Both the position numbers and the translations under genes were made by a program. Source: Janibacter endophyticus (lineage in GTDB: Bacteria; Actinomycetota; Actinomycetes; Actinomycetales; Dermatophilaceae). Taken from it: a stretch of 64,000 bases of DNA. Where the stretch lies: the NCBI RefSeq assembly GCF_016888335.1, contig NZ_JAFEJG010000004.1, positions 496,001 to 560,000 of the forward strand, in the 5' to 3' direction. Of this stretch, positions 33,123-41,649 are shown one piece after another. Under the pieces are notes generated by a model that saw nothing but the letters and a program-made list of their open reading frames with translations, had not been told where the DNA came from and made no database searches. Position 1 is the first letter of the stretch. Each line of letters starts with the position of its first letter.

Positions 33123-33542
33123 GTGGCTCTCGTCCGCCGGGTCGCCCAGGTGGCGCTCGGTGCCGCGATGCTCTTCGCGGGGACAGGTCACCTGACCTTC
33201 GCGCGTAAGGAGTTCCAGGCGCAGGTGCCGCCGTGGGTGCCGCTCGACCCGGACCTCGTCGTCCTGGCCTCGGGTGTCGTCGAGCTCACGGTCGGCGCGG
33301 CCCTGGTCATCACGTGGCGTCAGCCGGCACGGGCGCTCGTCGGGGTGGCGACGGCACTGCTCTTCGTCGCTGTCTTCCCCGGCAACGTCGCGCAGTACAC
33401 GGAGGGCCGCGACGCCTTCGGGCTGGACACCGACCGCGCGCGTCTGGTGCGGCTCTTCTTCCAGCCGGTGCTCATCGTCTGGGCGCTGTGGGCGACGAGA
33501 GCCTCGGTGCTGTGGCGCCGCCGGGCGGAGGTGTCCGCGTGA
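33123..33542 (+). CDS. DoxX-family membrane protein
   Basis: 139 residues with four hydrophobic helices. ALGAAMLFAGTGHL in helix 1 and FPGNVAQYTEGRDAFGLDTDRARLVRL, of which PGNVAQ and ARLVRLFFQP are the telling parts, are typical of DoxX-like proteins. These small integral membrane proteins are often linked with thiol and redox stress. GTG start directly abuts the preceding stop, and the next gene overlaps by four bases, so it forms an operon with the MhuD-like and hydrolase genes. Confidence 0.8.
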   Translation: MALVRRVAQVALGAAMLFAGTGHLTFARKEFQAQVPPWVPLDPDLVVLASGVVELTVGAALVITWRQPARALVGVATALLFVAVFPGNVAQYTEGRDAFGLDTDRARLVRLFFQPVLIVWALWATRASVLWRRRAEVSA

Positions 33543-34192
33543 ACGACGCCAACGCCCACGACGTCGCCGCGCTGCTGGATGACGTCCGTCGCGGCAGGGT
33601 CCGCGTCAAGGACCGGACGCGCGCGATCGCCCTCGTCCTGCACGGGGGTCGCGCCGAGGAGCGCCAGCCGAACCGGTGGCGCGACATCTCCTACCTGCGG
33701 ATGCTTCCCTTCGCCGCGTCGATCGCCCGCGCCTCGAACGGCCGCGTCGCCCCCGTCCTCGTGCACAACACCCACGGCGGCTGGATCGCGAAGGGGGGCA
33801 GCGGGGTCGTGCAGGCGCGCGAGGTGATCCGTGAGCTCGTCGAGAAGCACGAGCTACCGGTCGTCGTGCTCGGCCACTCCAGCGGTGGTTGGGTGGGGCT
33901 GCGGGTCGCGGCCGACCCCGGCGTGGCCGGGGTCGTCGCCCTCGCCCCGTGGGTCGGCGAGCGGGAGCGGACGGCTCACCTCCGCAGCCCCGACGTGCGG
34001 CTGCGCGTCATCCACGGCGACGCCGACGACGTGTGCGACCCGGAGCGGGCACGGGCCCTCGTCGGGCGGGTGGCCGCGGCGGGTGCGGACGCGACCTTCG
34101 AGCTCGTGCCAGGCGGCAATCATGCGCTGCTCGACTCGCCGCGCCAGTGGCACGGGCGGGCCTCCCGGGCCGTCCTCGACCTGGTCGACTGA
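33539..34192 (+). CDS. Alpha/beta hydrolase
   Basis: 217 residues. The nucleophile elbow GHSSGG, the strand VLHGG near the N-terminus, the acid region VIHGDADDVCDP and the final GGNHALLDSP (catalytic His) give a complete Ser-Asp-His triad of the alpha/beta-hydrolase fold. It looks like dienelactone-hydrolase or lysophospholipase-like proteins, but the substrate is not recognisable. GTG start overlaps the DoxX stop. Third gene of the plus-strand operon. Confidence 0.85.
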   Translation: MNDANAHDVAALLDDVRRGRVRVKDRTRAIALVLHGGRAEERQPNRWRDISYLRMLPFAASIARASNGRVAPVLVHNTHGGWIAKGGSGVVQAREVIRELVEKHELPVVVLGHSSGGWVGLRVAADPGVAGVVALAPWVGERERTAHLRSPDVRLRVIHGDADDVCDPERARALVGRVAAAGADATFELVPGGNHALLDSPRQWHGRASRAVLDLVD

Positions 34193-34210
34193 CCCCTTCG
34201 TCGCCTCCCG

Positions 34211-34447
34211 TCAGGCGGGCCGGAGCAGGTCGGCGATCGCCCGAGCGCTCGGCACCTTGCCGGAGACGACGACCTGCTCGTCGATAACGAGGCCGGGGGT
34301 CTTGAGCACGCCGTAGCCGGCGATCTCGGTGTAGTCGGTGACCTTCTCGATCTCGGCGTCGAGACCGAGGTCGTCGAGGGCCTGGCGGGTGCGCTGCTCG
34401 AGGGTCTCGCAGTTCTTGCAGCCGGGGCCGAGGACCTTGATCTTCAT
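34211..34447 (-). CDS. Small thioredoxin-like protein (redox-active disulfide type)
   Basis: 78 residues. The fold starts with MKIKVLGPGCKNCETL, where CxxC (Cys10/Cys13) is the redox site. GYGVLKTPGLVIDEQVVVSG carries the cis-Pro of thioredoxins (the TPGL part). This 'redox-active disulfide protein 2' family is regularly found behind DUF318/YraQ permeases, and here follows one 14 bp downstream. It probably assists thiol-linked metal or metalloid handling. Confidence 0.9.
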   Translation of the reverse strand: MKIKVLGPGCKNCETLEQRTRQALDDLGLDAEIEKVTDYTEIAGYGVLKTPGLVIDEQVVVSGKVPSARAIADLLRPA

Positions 34448-34461
34448 GGTGACTCCTTGGG

Positions 34462-35526
34462 TCAGGCGTAGATGAGGTTGAGCGTGTACCCGATGACGAT
34501 GATGCCGAGGGTCACCGAGCCGAAGAAGATCGCGAGCAGCTGTGGCCGCAGGACGCGGCGCAGCATGATCGCCTCGGGGATGGACAGCGCGATGGTGCCC
34601 ATCATGAAGGCCATGACGGTGCCCAGCGGCATGCCCTTGGCGAAGAGCGCCTCGCCGACGGGGACGACCCCGGCGCCGTTGGCGTAGAGGGGGATCCCGG
34701 CGAGGGTGACGAGCGGGACGGCGAAGGGGTTGTCGGCGCCGGCGTGCTCGGCGAAGAAGTCGGCGGGGACCCAGCCGTGGATGGCGGCGCCGATGCCGAC
34801 GCCGAGCAGGACCCACTTCCAGATCCGGCTGAAGATGTCCTTGGCCTCGTCGACGGCCGCCTCGACCCGCTCGTCGAGGGTGGGGACGTGCCCGTCGGCG
34901 CGCAGCCGGGCGACCTTCGTCGCGAAGACCATGTCCTCGACCCAGTGGTCGAGCCGGAAGCGGGAGAGGACGAGCCCGACGCCGAGCGCGACGACCGAGC
35001 CGGCGAGGACGTAGACGGCGGCGACGTCCCAGCCGAACTGGTCGCCGATCATGATCGCCGCGATCTCGCTGACCAGGGGCGATGCGATGAGGAAGGTCAG
35101 GGTGATCGAGAGCGGGACCCCGGCGGCGACGAAACCGATGAAGAGCGGGATCGAGCTGCACGAGCAGAAGGGCGTGACGACGCCGAGGACGACGGCGAGC
35201 ACGAGTCCCGCGAGCAGTCCCCGCCCCTCGAGCCAGGCGCGGGCGCGGTCGAGGTCGAGGCTGGCGCGGAGCATGCCGACGACGAACATCAGACCGGTGA
35301 GGAGGAGGTAGATCTTCACCGTGTCGTAGAGGAAGAAGTGGACCGCGCTGCCGAGCCGGGCCTCGAGGTCGAGGCGGAGGAGGCCGCCGAGAAGCCAGTC
35401 CCAGAAGGGTCGGTTGCCGCGGTAGAGGGCGATCCACAGGAGGGCGCCGCCGGCGAGCAGCCCGAGGGTGCGAAGGGGGAGCCCGTCGCGGGTCTGGGGG
35501 GTGTCGGTGCGCTCGCTGGTGCTCAC
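34462..35526 (-). CDS. YraQ/DUF318-family permease
   Basis: 354 residues and about eight helices in two inverted halves. The conserved first-half motif TPFCSCSSIPLFIGF has three cysteines/serines in a re-entrant helix, and the second half has IPLYANGAGVVPVGEAL. The family (ArsP/YraQ-like) is linked to export of organoarsenicals or other soft compounds; substrate here unknown. GTG at 35526 is chosen: GAGGAGG lies about 10 bases upstream, whereas the TTG at 35544 would sit on that ribosome-binding site. Followed by its thioredoxin partner. Confidence 0.87.
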   Translation of the reverse strand: MSTSERTDTPQTRDGLPLRTLGLLAGGALLWIALYRGNRPFWDWLLGGLLRLDLEARLGSAVHFFLYDTVKIYLLLTGLMFVVGMLRASLDLDRARAWLEGRGLLAGLVLAVVLGVVTPFCSCSSIPLFIGFVAAGVPLSITLTFLIASPLVSEIAAIMIGDQFGWDVAAVYVLAGSVVALGVGLVLSRFRLDHWVEDMVFATKVARLRADGHVPTLDERVEAAVDEAKDIFSRIWKWVLLGVGIGAAIHGWVPADFFAEHAGADNPFAVPLVTLAGIPLYANGAGVVPVGEALFAKGMPLGTVMAFMMGTIALSIPEAIMLRRVLRPQLLAIFFGSVTLGIIVIGYTLNLIYA

Positions 35527-35565
35527 GCGTCGCCACCTCCTCAACTCCGGGACGGCACCTCCAGG

Positions 35566-35581
35566 ATACTCCTGGGGGTGT
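35566..35581 (-). promoter_or_regulatory. Degenerate CsoR-type palindrome before the permease gene
   Basis: ATACTCC-TG-GGGGTGT has the spacing of the palindrome at 22309-22324, with two mismatched positions between the arms. It lies 40 bp upstream of the permease GTG. It may be a weaker site for the same regulator. Confidence 0.35.
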
Positions 35582-35683
35582 GCGGCCTTGCCGGGGATGT
35601 GACCGAGGAGACGGCTCTGCGCACGGGCTCCGAGAGTCGCTGAACCTGCTCGCGGCTGCCGTCACGCCTGACACGATCGGGGC

Positions 35684-37354
35684 ATGACCGGACCGACGCT
35701 GCTGCCGCCTGACCCGATCTTCGAGCACCCGAGCGAGAAGGTGGTGTGGGAGTCCCTCGTCGCCCAGGCACCCTCTGACTGGACGATCATCGCCGGGCAG
35801 CACCTCACCGACTCGCGGCGCGAGTACGAGATCGACCTGCTCGTGCTCATGCCAGGGCACGCGATCGTCGCCCTCGAGGTCAAGGGCGGGAGCGTCTGGG
35901 TCGATGAGGAGGGCCAGTGGTGGCAGGGGCGCGCCGGGTCGGAGCACCGGATCGACCCGGTCCGTCAGGCCGAGGGCGGCAAGTACGCGGCCCGGAGCTA
36001 CGTCGAGCACGACCCGCGGTGGAGCCGGGGTCGCGTGCAGTGGAGTCATGGTGTCGTCCTCGCCAACTCGGCGCTGTCGCAGGACTTCTCGCTGCCCGAC
36101 CTGCCCCGGCGGCTCGCGCACGACCGTGACGACATCGCCGGGCTCGCCGGCCGGCTGACCCTGGCCGCCCGGGCCAACGTCGACGGGCACCGCCCGCCGA
36201 CCCAAGAGGACTGCGACCTCGTCGCCGAGATCCTCAGGGGGCGGGCGCTCCCCCTTCGTGATGTCGTCGCGGCGGCAGCCGAGCGGGACGAGGAGGTGAC
36301 CACCCGGCTCACCGAGGAGCAGGCGATGCTCCTCAAGGTCACCCGGATGCTCACCCGGGTCGAGATCCGTGGTGGGGCGGGCAGTGGCAAGACGACGCTG
36401 GCGCTGGCCCAGGCGCGCTCGCTGGCCCGCGGGGGCGACGGACGGTCACGCCAGAGGGTGGCGCTGCTCTGCTACTCGATCGGGTTGGCGTCCTACTTCA
36501 AGCGGGAGCTCGCGGGGGAGCGGTACAACCGCAAGCCGGCGTTCGTGGGGACCTTCGAGGAGCTGGCCGCGCACGTGGGGGTGACGGAGTTCGGCTCGCG
36601 GGAGGACACGGACTTCTGGGAGCGGCGGTTGCCCGAGGAGATGGCTCGGCTCGCGGCCGAGCTGCCGGAGGGCAAGAAGTTCGACGCGATCGTCGTCGAC
36701 GAGTCGCAGGACTTCGCCGACTCGTGGTGGGTGCCGCTCATGAGCTCGCTCGTCGACGAGGAGGAGGGCGGGCTGTACGTCTACTCCGACGAGAACCAGC
36801 GGGTCTTCCCACGCTTCGGGCGGCCGCCGGTGCGGCTCGTGCCGCTCGTGCTCGACCACAACCTGCGCAACACCCAGCAGATCGCCGACGTCTTCTCACC
36901 GCTGACGCCGATGCGGATGCGCGCGATGGGCGGCGACGGGCCGGAGGTGACCTTCGTGCCGACGTCGGAGGGGGAGGACCTGATCGAGGTCGCCGACGAC
37001 CAGGTGGACCGGCTGCTCGAGGAGGGGTGGCGACCCGAGGACGTCGCGCTCGTGACGACCTGGCACCGACACCCGGTGCAGGTCGAGCTGCAGGACAGCG
37101 AGGGCCAGGAGGGGTACTGGGACTCCTTCTGGGACAAGGAGTCCGTCTTCTACGGCAATGTCCTCGGGTGCAAGGGTCTCGAGCGGCGCGCGGTCGTCCT
37201 GTGCGTCAACGAGCACGCGGCCGGGGACCGGTCGAAGGAGAAGCTGTACGTCGGGCTGTCTCGCGCGACCGACCGGCTCGTGGTCGTCGGGGACCCGGGG
37301 CTGATCACGGCGATGGGTGGGCCGGAGGTCGCCCGGAGGTTGGGGATCGGTTAG
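35684..37354 (+). CDS. NERD nuclease-domain / UvrD-like helicase
   Basis: 556 residues. The N-terminal NERD domain (about 10-125) shows the nuclease-like pattern YEIDLLVLMP...ALEVKGG (Asp, then Glu-x-Lys). The superfamily 1 helicase core has Walker A GGAGSGKTTL, motif II VDESQDFADSWW, an Asn-Leu-Arg motif IV (DHNLRNTQQIADVF) and motifs V-VI in GCKGLERRAVVL and YVGLSRATDRLVV. It should be a DNA-processing ATPase. NERD-helicases are often found among defence and repair genes. It is a single gene converging on the PLD-helicase gene; function inferred from domains only. Confidence 0.85.
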   Translation: MTGPTLLPPDPIFEHPSEKVVWESLVAQAPSDWTIIAGQHLTDSRREYEIDLLVLMPGHAIVALEVKGGSVWVDEEGQWWQGRAGSEHRIDPVRQAEGGKYAARSYVEHDPRWSRGRVQWSHGVVLANSALSQDFSLPDLPRRLAHDRDDIAGLAGRLTLAARANVDGHRPPTQEDCDLVAEILRGRALPLRDVVAAAAERDEEVTTRLTEEQAMLLKVTRMLTRVEIRGGAGSGKTTLALAQARSLARGGDGRSRQRVALLCYSIGLASYFKRELAGERYNRKPAFVGTFEELAAHVGVTEFGSREDTDFWERRLPEEMARLAAELPEGKKFDAIVVDESQDFADSWWVPLMSSLVDEEEGGLYVYSDENQRVFPRFGRPPVRLVPLVLDHNLRNTQQIADVFSPLTPMRMRAMGGDGPEVTFVPTSEGEDLIEVADDQVDRLLEEGWRPEDVALVTTWHRHPVQVELQDSEGQEGYWDSFWDKESVFYGNVLGCKGLERRAVVLCVNEHAAGDRSKEKLYVGLSRATDRLVVVGDPGLITAMGGPEVARRLGIG

Positions 37355-37566
37355 GGCGAAGGGGGAGTGCGCTCAGCTGCGAGTCAGCTACGGAGCGCGC
37401 AGTCGAGCTGACGTGTCGGTGCCTGAACGAGAGGCTCGGGGGCATGGCGCACTACGAGATCTGCCCGCAGCTCGGGATACCCCTGACGAACCACACCGAC
37501 GAGATCGCCGAGCTGCGCTGGCGTGCGGACCGGCCCGGTCTGGACGAGCCATTGGCCCAGGCTCGC
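37355..37566. other. Gap between convergent helicase genes
   Basis: About 210 bp. It begins with a CGAAGGGG copy right after the NERD-helicase stop. An open frame starting MAHYEICPQLGIPLTNH at 37444 crosses into the opposite-strand helicase gene; it has no ribosome-binding site and no recognisable domain, so I do not call it. Confidence 0.4.
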
Positions 37567-40500
37567 TCACTGGGCCACTGCCGATGCGTGCTGGAAGAAG
37601 TCCATGGGCATCGGAGTGAGAAGTCGCCAGGTGATGGCGATCGGTCGCTCACCAGAGTGGCTGACGTACGTCGCTGGCCCCAGGAACAGGTGTGGGGAGG
37701 TGCCGAAGTCGTCCTTTTGTTCCTGTCGAGCGAATAGGAGCACCGTGCTGGACCCATTGAGGTATCGCTGGCCAGTTGGTGACGCGGCTGACGTAGTGGA
37801 TTGGGATTCCCAGTGGAACAGCGTGCGGGAGATCGGGTAGTCCGCGTACATCGTGGACGGAGAGTAGTCAGCCTCTGACTTCTTCAAGGTGATGAAGAAG
37901 GCGTCAATATTCAATTCGGGGACGTAGAGGACTCCCTCCCGGAAGCTATTCGGATGTCGTGGGAAGTCGAGCGCTGCGAGGATCTCTTCACGCTGATAGC
38001 GCGCATGAACGCTGAGTGGGATCCCCGCAAGACCCGAGTCCAGCGGTTGGGGCACGTGGCGGGCATTCTCGAAACTGAGACGGACAACTTCTGAGATCTC
38101 CCCGCGCACCGCCGCCTCCTGGTGGAGAGCGACAAGTCCTTCGGCAGCAGAGGAGAAGCCGCCTCCATCGGGCCACAGTGAGTGGTAAAGCATCCTGGTC
38201 AATCGTTGTTCGGCGGGCGACTGCCTAGCGTCAGGTGTCGTCGCAGAGAGGAGCCTCACGTACGCGGCTGCCCTTACCGGGTCGTCCACGTGAGCGAATG
38301 CCCTGACTCGGCGAAGGAGCGCCTCCTCCCAAGCAGAGCCCCGGGGGGTCGGAAGGCCGGCGTCGCGCCGGAGGCGGGTCCAGGACCGTTGGCCCCGCTT
38401 GAGAACATCGCTGAGCTCAAGGCCAGAACTCTCGAGGAAGCCCGCCAGGGAGTCCTCGGGGTGGTCCCGGAGCTGGCCAACCAACCGGGACCAGCGCGGA
38501 CTGATCTGAGAGCGGAGGTTCTCTAGGACGATCTCTTGGGACTGCCGGTCGAGATGGACATGGCACCCCGAGGGCAGGAACGGGAAGCCGTCTTGGACCC
38601 CCTGCTCAAGGTGCTTGCCGTGCAGGCCAGTAAGCGCGCCGAATCGGCGTGCGAAGTTGAACTCCTTGCGATGGTGACCAACGAAGTCGAGCACTGTCAG
38701 GACAGCCTTGTCATGGGTGCGTCGGAGCCCACGACCGAGTTGCTGCATGAAGACCGTTGCGCTCTCGGTGGGGCGCAGGAAGAGGACCGTGTCCACATCA
38801 GGGATGTCGAGGCCCTCATTGAACACGTCGACTGTGAAGAGCACATTCACCGCTCGATCACGGAGGTCTCGTATGGCTTGAGCACGCTCCGCTGACGGGG
38901 TACTTCCCGTCACTGCGCGTGCTGGGATACCTGCCGTGGTGAAGGCCTCGGCCATATACTCGGCGTGCTGGACTCCAACGCAGAATCCGAGGCCCCTCAT
39001 CTGGCCGACATCAGAGACCTTGTCCTGTAGCGACTGCAGGATGATGCGGGCTCGAGCGTCGTTGCCAGTGAACACTACCTCGAGTTGATTCTCGTCGTAT
39101 CGACCACGCCGCCAACCGATGCTCCGAAGGTCGGTGCCGTCTGCCACCGCGAAGTAGTGGAACGGACAGAGGAGGTCGGCTCCGAGGGCATCCCAGAGGC
39201 GCAGCTCGGCTGCGATGCGGCCGCCAAAGAAGCTGCGGACATCAACGCCATCTCCGCGTTCAGGAGTTGCGGTGAGGCCGAGCAGTTCCTTGGGAGCCAG
39301 GTGGTCCAGGAGGCGACGATAGGTCGTGGCCTCGGCGTGATGGAACTCATCGATGACGACGATGTCGAAGGCTTCGGACGGGATCTGCGAGACTCCGTAG
39401 GACGTTAGAGATTGGACACTGGCAAACACGTGCTTCCAACGCTCGGGCCGTTGGCCCCCGACATAGAGTTCGCCGAAGCTCGCGTCACCCAGGACCTCGC
39501 GATACGTCCGTATCGACTGTTCGAGGATCTCCTTGCGGTGGGCAACAAACAGCAGGTTTGGTGATGAGCCCGCCTTCCGAGCCAGGTTGCGGTAGTCCAG
39601 CGCAGCGATGACTGTCTTGCCAGTACCCGTAGCGGCGACTATGAGGTTCCGGTGCCGGTTGTGAACCAGGCGCTCTGCCTCGAGCGCATCGAGCATCTCC
39701 TGTTGGTACGGATAGGGGCGCACGTCGAGTCCGGCGATGCTAATCGTCACTCGGTCGGATGCCTTGGCGCCCTTCGCTTCGAGTAGTGCGTCGTCCAGAC
39801 GATCCCGATCACGGTCCGGGTCGTAGGTCTCGAACTCTGGACTGTTCCAGTAGGTGTCGAAGGTCGCCCGGAACTTCTCAAGAAGGGCGGGCGCAGTGGC
39901 TCGGCTGAGTCGGACGTTCCACTCGACTCCTTCGAGCATGGCCGATGTCGTGAGATTCGAAGAGCCGACGTAGGCCGTGTCGAATCCACTGTCCCTGGCA
40001 AAGAGCCATGCCTTTGCGTGGAGTCGGGTGCGCTTTGCGTCGTATTGGACCCGCACTTGGGCGCCCAGTTCGTGCACGAGGCGGTCGAGTGCGCGGCGCT
40101 CCGTTCCCCCGATGTACGTCGTCGTGACGACGCGGATCTGAACGCCCGCCTCGTGGGCGCGTTCCAGTTCCGACTCGATGAGGCGAAGGCCAGGCCACAT
40201 GACGAAGGCGCACAACAGATCGATTGAATCTGCGGAGTCGATCTCGGCCTTCAGTTCGGTGGCCAGGCTGGGCTCACCGTGTGCGTTGGTAAGGAGGGCA
40301 GCGTCGTTCAGCGGTGTCTTCGGTCTCCGAGTGAGTCGGCCCACCTGACCTGGACCCGCGGGGACGCTGAGCCGGTGAAGCTCCTCCACAGGTTCGCGGA
40401 TTGAGTCGATGGGGCCCTGGATGACGTGGAGCAGCTCATTCGCTGCGGCGAGCCGCTCGGCAGGGTTCTTGATGGCAGCCAATCGACGGTGCAGGGCGGC

Positions 40501-40671
40501 GCTCAGGTGCCGGGAGAGGACATGGGCCTGATCGGCATCATCCACCTTGCCAAAGTCGACAGCGCGATGCTCCCCCTCCAGGAGCGTGTGCAAATGCTCG
40601 GTGAGAAGGGACTCGTAAAGGCCCGTGGGGAGCTCGTCTGGGGGCACGGGTCGTAGCTTGCCAGCGGTCAC
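37567..40671 (-). CDS. PLD-nuclease / superfamily 2 helicase / DUF3427 protein
   Basis: 1034 residues. The N-terminal region (about 1-110) is helical. A phospholipase D-like nuclease module follows (about 125-290), with HAKAWLFARD and GSSNLTTSA forming the HxK...GSSN active site. The helicase core (about 310-690) has Walker A AATGTGKTV, DEFHHAEA as motif II, TATPERGDG, and QQLGRGLRR as motif VI. The C-terminal 300 residues are the DUF3427 region. Such proteins are thought to process nucleic acids in stress or phage defence. GTG at 40671 overlaps the NUDIX gene stop (GTGA), so both are made together. Codon and octamer usage suggest horizontal origin. Confidence 0.87.
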   Translation of the reverse strand: MTAGKLRPVPPDELPTGLYESLLTEHLHTLLEGEHRAVDFGKVDDADQAHVLSRHLSAALHRRLAAIKNPAERLAAANELLHVIQGPIDSIREPVEELHRLSVPAGPGQVGRLTRRPKTPLNDAALLTNAHGEPSLATELKAEIDSADSIDLLCAFVMWPGLRLIESELERAHEAGVQIRVVTTTYIGGTERRALDRLVHELGAQVRVQYDAKRTRLHAKAWLFARDSGFDTAYVGSSNLTTSAMLEGVEWNVRLSRATAPALLEKFRATFDTYWNSPEFETYDPDRDRDRLDDALLEAKGAKASDRVTISIAGLDVRPYPYQQEMLDALEAERLVHNRHRNLIVAATGTGKTVIAALDYRNLARKAGSSPNLLFVAHRKEILEQSIRTYREVLGDASFGELYVGGQRPERWKHVFASVQSLTSYGVSQIPSEAFDIVVIDEFHHAEATTYRRLLDHLAPKELLGLTATPERGDGVDVRSFFGGRIAAELRLWDALGADLLCPFHYFAVADGTDLRSIGWRRGRYDENQLEVVFTGNDARARIILQSLQDKVSDVGQMRGLGFCVGVQHAEYMAEAFTTAGIPARAVTGSTPSAERAQAIRDLRDRAVNVLFTVDVFNEGLDIPDVDTVLFLRPTESATVFMQQLGRGLRRTHDKAVLTVLDFVGHHRKEFNFARRFGALTGLHGKHLEQGVQDGFPFLPSGCHVHLDRQSQEIVLENLRSQISPRWSRLVGQLRDHPEDSLAGFLESSGLELSDVLKRGQRSWTRLRRDAGLPTPRGSAWEEALLRRVRAFAHVDDPVRAAAYVRLLSATTPDARQSPAEQRLTRMLYHSLWPDGGGFSSAAEGLVALHQEAAVRGEISEVVRLSFENARHVPQPLDSGLAGIPLSVHARYQREEILAALDFPRHPNSFREGVLYVPELNIDAFFITLKKSEADYSPSTMYADYPISRTLFHWESQSTTSAASPTGQRYLNGSSTVLLFARQEQKDDFGTSPHLFLGPATYVSHSGERPIAITWRLLTPMPMDFFQHASAVAQ

Positions 40672-41072
40672 CGACAGTTGGAGAGCCGAATGAGATCCAC
40701 AGCGGGGATATCTGCTGGCGCCCAATCAAGAGTGGCGAGGTCGCTCGGATGGAGCCACGCTTGGGCTGCGTGCTCGATCAGACGCGGCAGGCCATCCGTG
40801 ATCCGACACCAGAACGTTGTCAGTGTGACGACGGCAAAGGCGTACTTGTGACGCGTTGTGGTGACCTCGTCGCCGATGTCGATCTCGCAGTCGAGTTCCT
40901 CTCGGATCTCACGGGAAAGGGCCTCGCGGGGGTCTTCGCCGTCCTCGATCTTGCCGCCTGGAAACTCCCACATGCCGGCGAGGGCACCATGCGGTCCACG
41001 CTGCACGCAAAGAACCCTGCCGTCTTCGACGATCACGGCGCCTACAACACGAACGTCGTTACCCATTGCCAT
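40668..41072 (-). CDS. NUDIX hydrolase (MutT-like nucleoside triphosphate pyrophosphohydrolase)
   Basis: 134 residues. The Nudix box is complete: GGKIEDGEDPREALSREIREEL, with the key pieces GGKIEDGE and REIREEL. EFPGG before it and WLHPSDLATLDWAPADIP near the C-terminus place it with (d)NTP pyrophosphohydrolases such as MutT/CTP hydrolases. ATG at 41072 or 41066. It is the first gene of a two-gene unit with the PLD-helicase-DUF3427 gene, so its job may be tied to that system rather than general nucleotide sanitation. Confidence 0.9.
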   Translation of the reverse strand: MAMGNDVRVVGAVIVEDGRVLCVQRGPHGALAGMWEFPGGKIEDGEDPREALSREIREELDCEIDIGDEVTTTRHKYAFAVVTLTTFWCRITDGLPRLIEHAAQAWLHPSDLATLDWAPADIPAVDLIRLSNCR

Positions 41073-41137
41073 GTCCTCGCGCGTCGACTTCGGTAGAGAA
41101 CGGAGGCTATTCGTCCCCGCTCACGGGAACGAAGCCT

Positions 41138-41169
41138 TCGAGGCTCGTCGCTGCGCTCCTCACGCCTCG
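41138..41169. repeat. Interspersed repeat, second family (copy 1)
   Basis: TCGAGGCTCGTCGCTGCG continues to CTCCTC (24 nt identical to 43309-43332), followed after one mismatch by CGCCTCG. Partial dyad symmetry (CGAGGC...GCCTCG) suggests a hairpin. It sits between the NUDIX and MaoC genes. Confidence 0.7.
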
Positions 41170-41196
41170 GGCAACATGCCCGGGGAGAAGAGAGCG

Positions 41197-41649
41197 TCAG
41201 CCAAGCACGAGGGTGATCTGCTGAGCCACGAGGGCGGGACGCTCCACCCCTTCGATCTCGACGACGTACTTCGTCGTGATCTGGACACCCTTCGGCAGCT
41301 GCTTCACGGACTCGAAGGTCGCGGTGGCGCGCACGCGCGACCCGACGAGCACGGGGTTGGTGAAGCGCACCGAGTCGACGCCGTAGTTGAGCTTCGCCTC
41401 GCCGAACTCCAGCGCGAAGATCTGCTGCGCGAAGACCGGGATGAGCGAGAGCGTGAGGAAGCCGTGGGCGATCGTCCCGCCGAAGGGAGAGTCCTTCGCG
41501 CGCTCGACGTCGACGTGGATCCACTGGTGGTCGCCCGTCGCGTCCGCGAACTGGTCGACCTGCTCCTGGGTGATCGTCACCCAGTCGGAGGTGCCGGCCT
41601 CCTTGCCCTCGAGGGCGAGCAGGTCATCGAGTGAAGAGATCGTCTGCAT
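41197..41649 (-). CDS. MaoC-like hotdog dehydratase
   Basis: 150 residues, a single hotdog fold. The hydratase-2 motif is visible as FADATGDHQWIHVD (Asp and His), followed by PFGGTIAHGFLTLSL. It should hydrate or dehydrate an enoyl-thioester, in fatty-acid or polyketide metabolism. The ATG at 41649 lies 26 bp inside the 3' end of the antiporter gene; translational coupling is likely though the functions differ. Confidence 0.88.
   Translation of the reverse strand: MQTISSLDDLLALEGKEAGTSDWVTITQEQVDQFADATGDHQWIHVDVERAKDSPFGGTIAHGFLTLSLIPVFAQQIFALEFGEAKLNYGVDSVRFTNPVLVGSRVRATATFESVKQLPKGVQITTKYVVEIEGVERPALVAQQITLVLG

Noticed and set aside
35527-35544. TTG start for the YraQ permease
   Set aside because: TTG at 35544 lies on the GAGGAGG that serves as ribosome-binding site for the GTG at 35526.
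37444-37737. Small plus-strand frame MAHYEICPQLG...
   Set aside because: No ribosome-binding site, no family, and most of it overlaps the helicase gene on the other strand.
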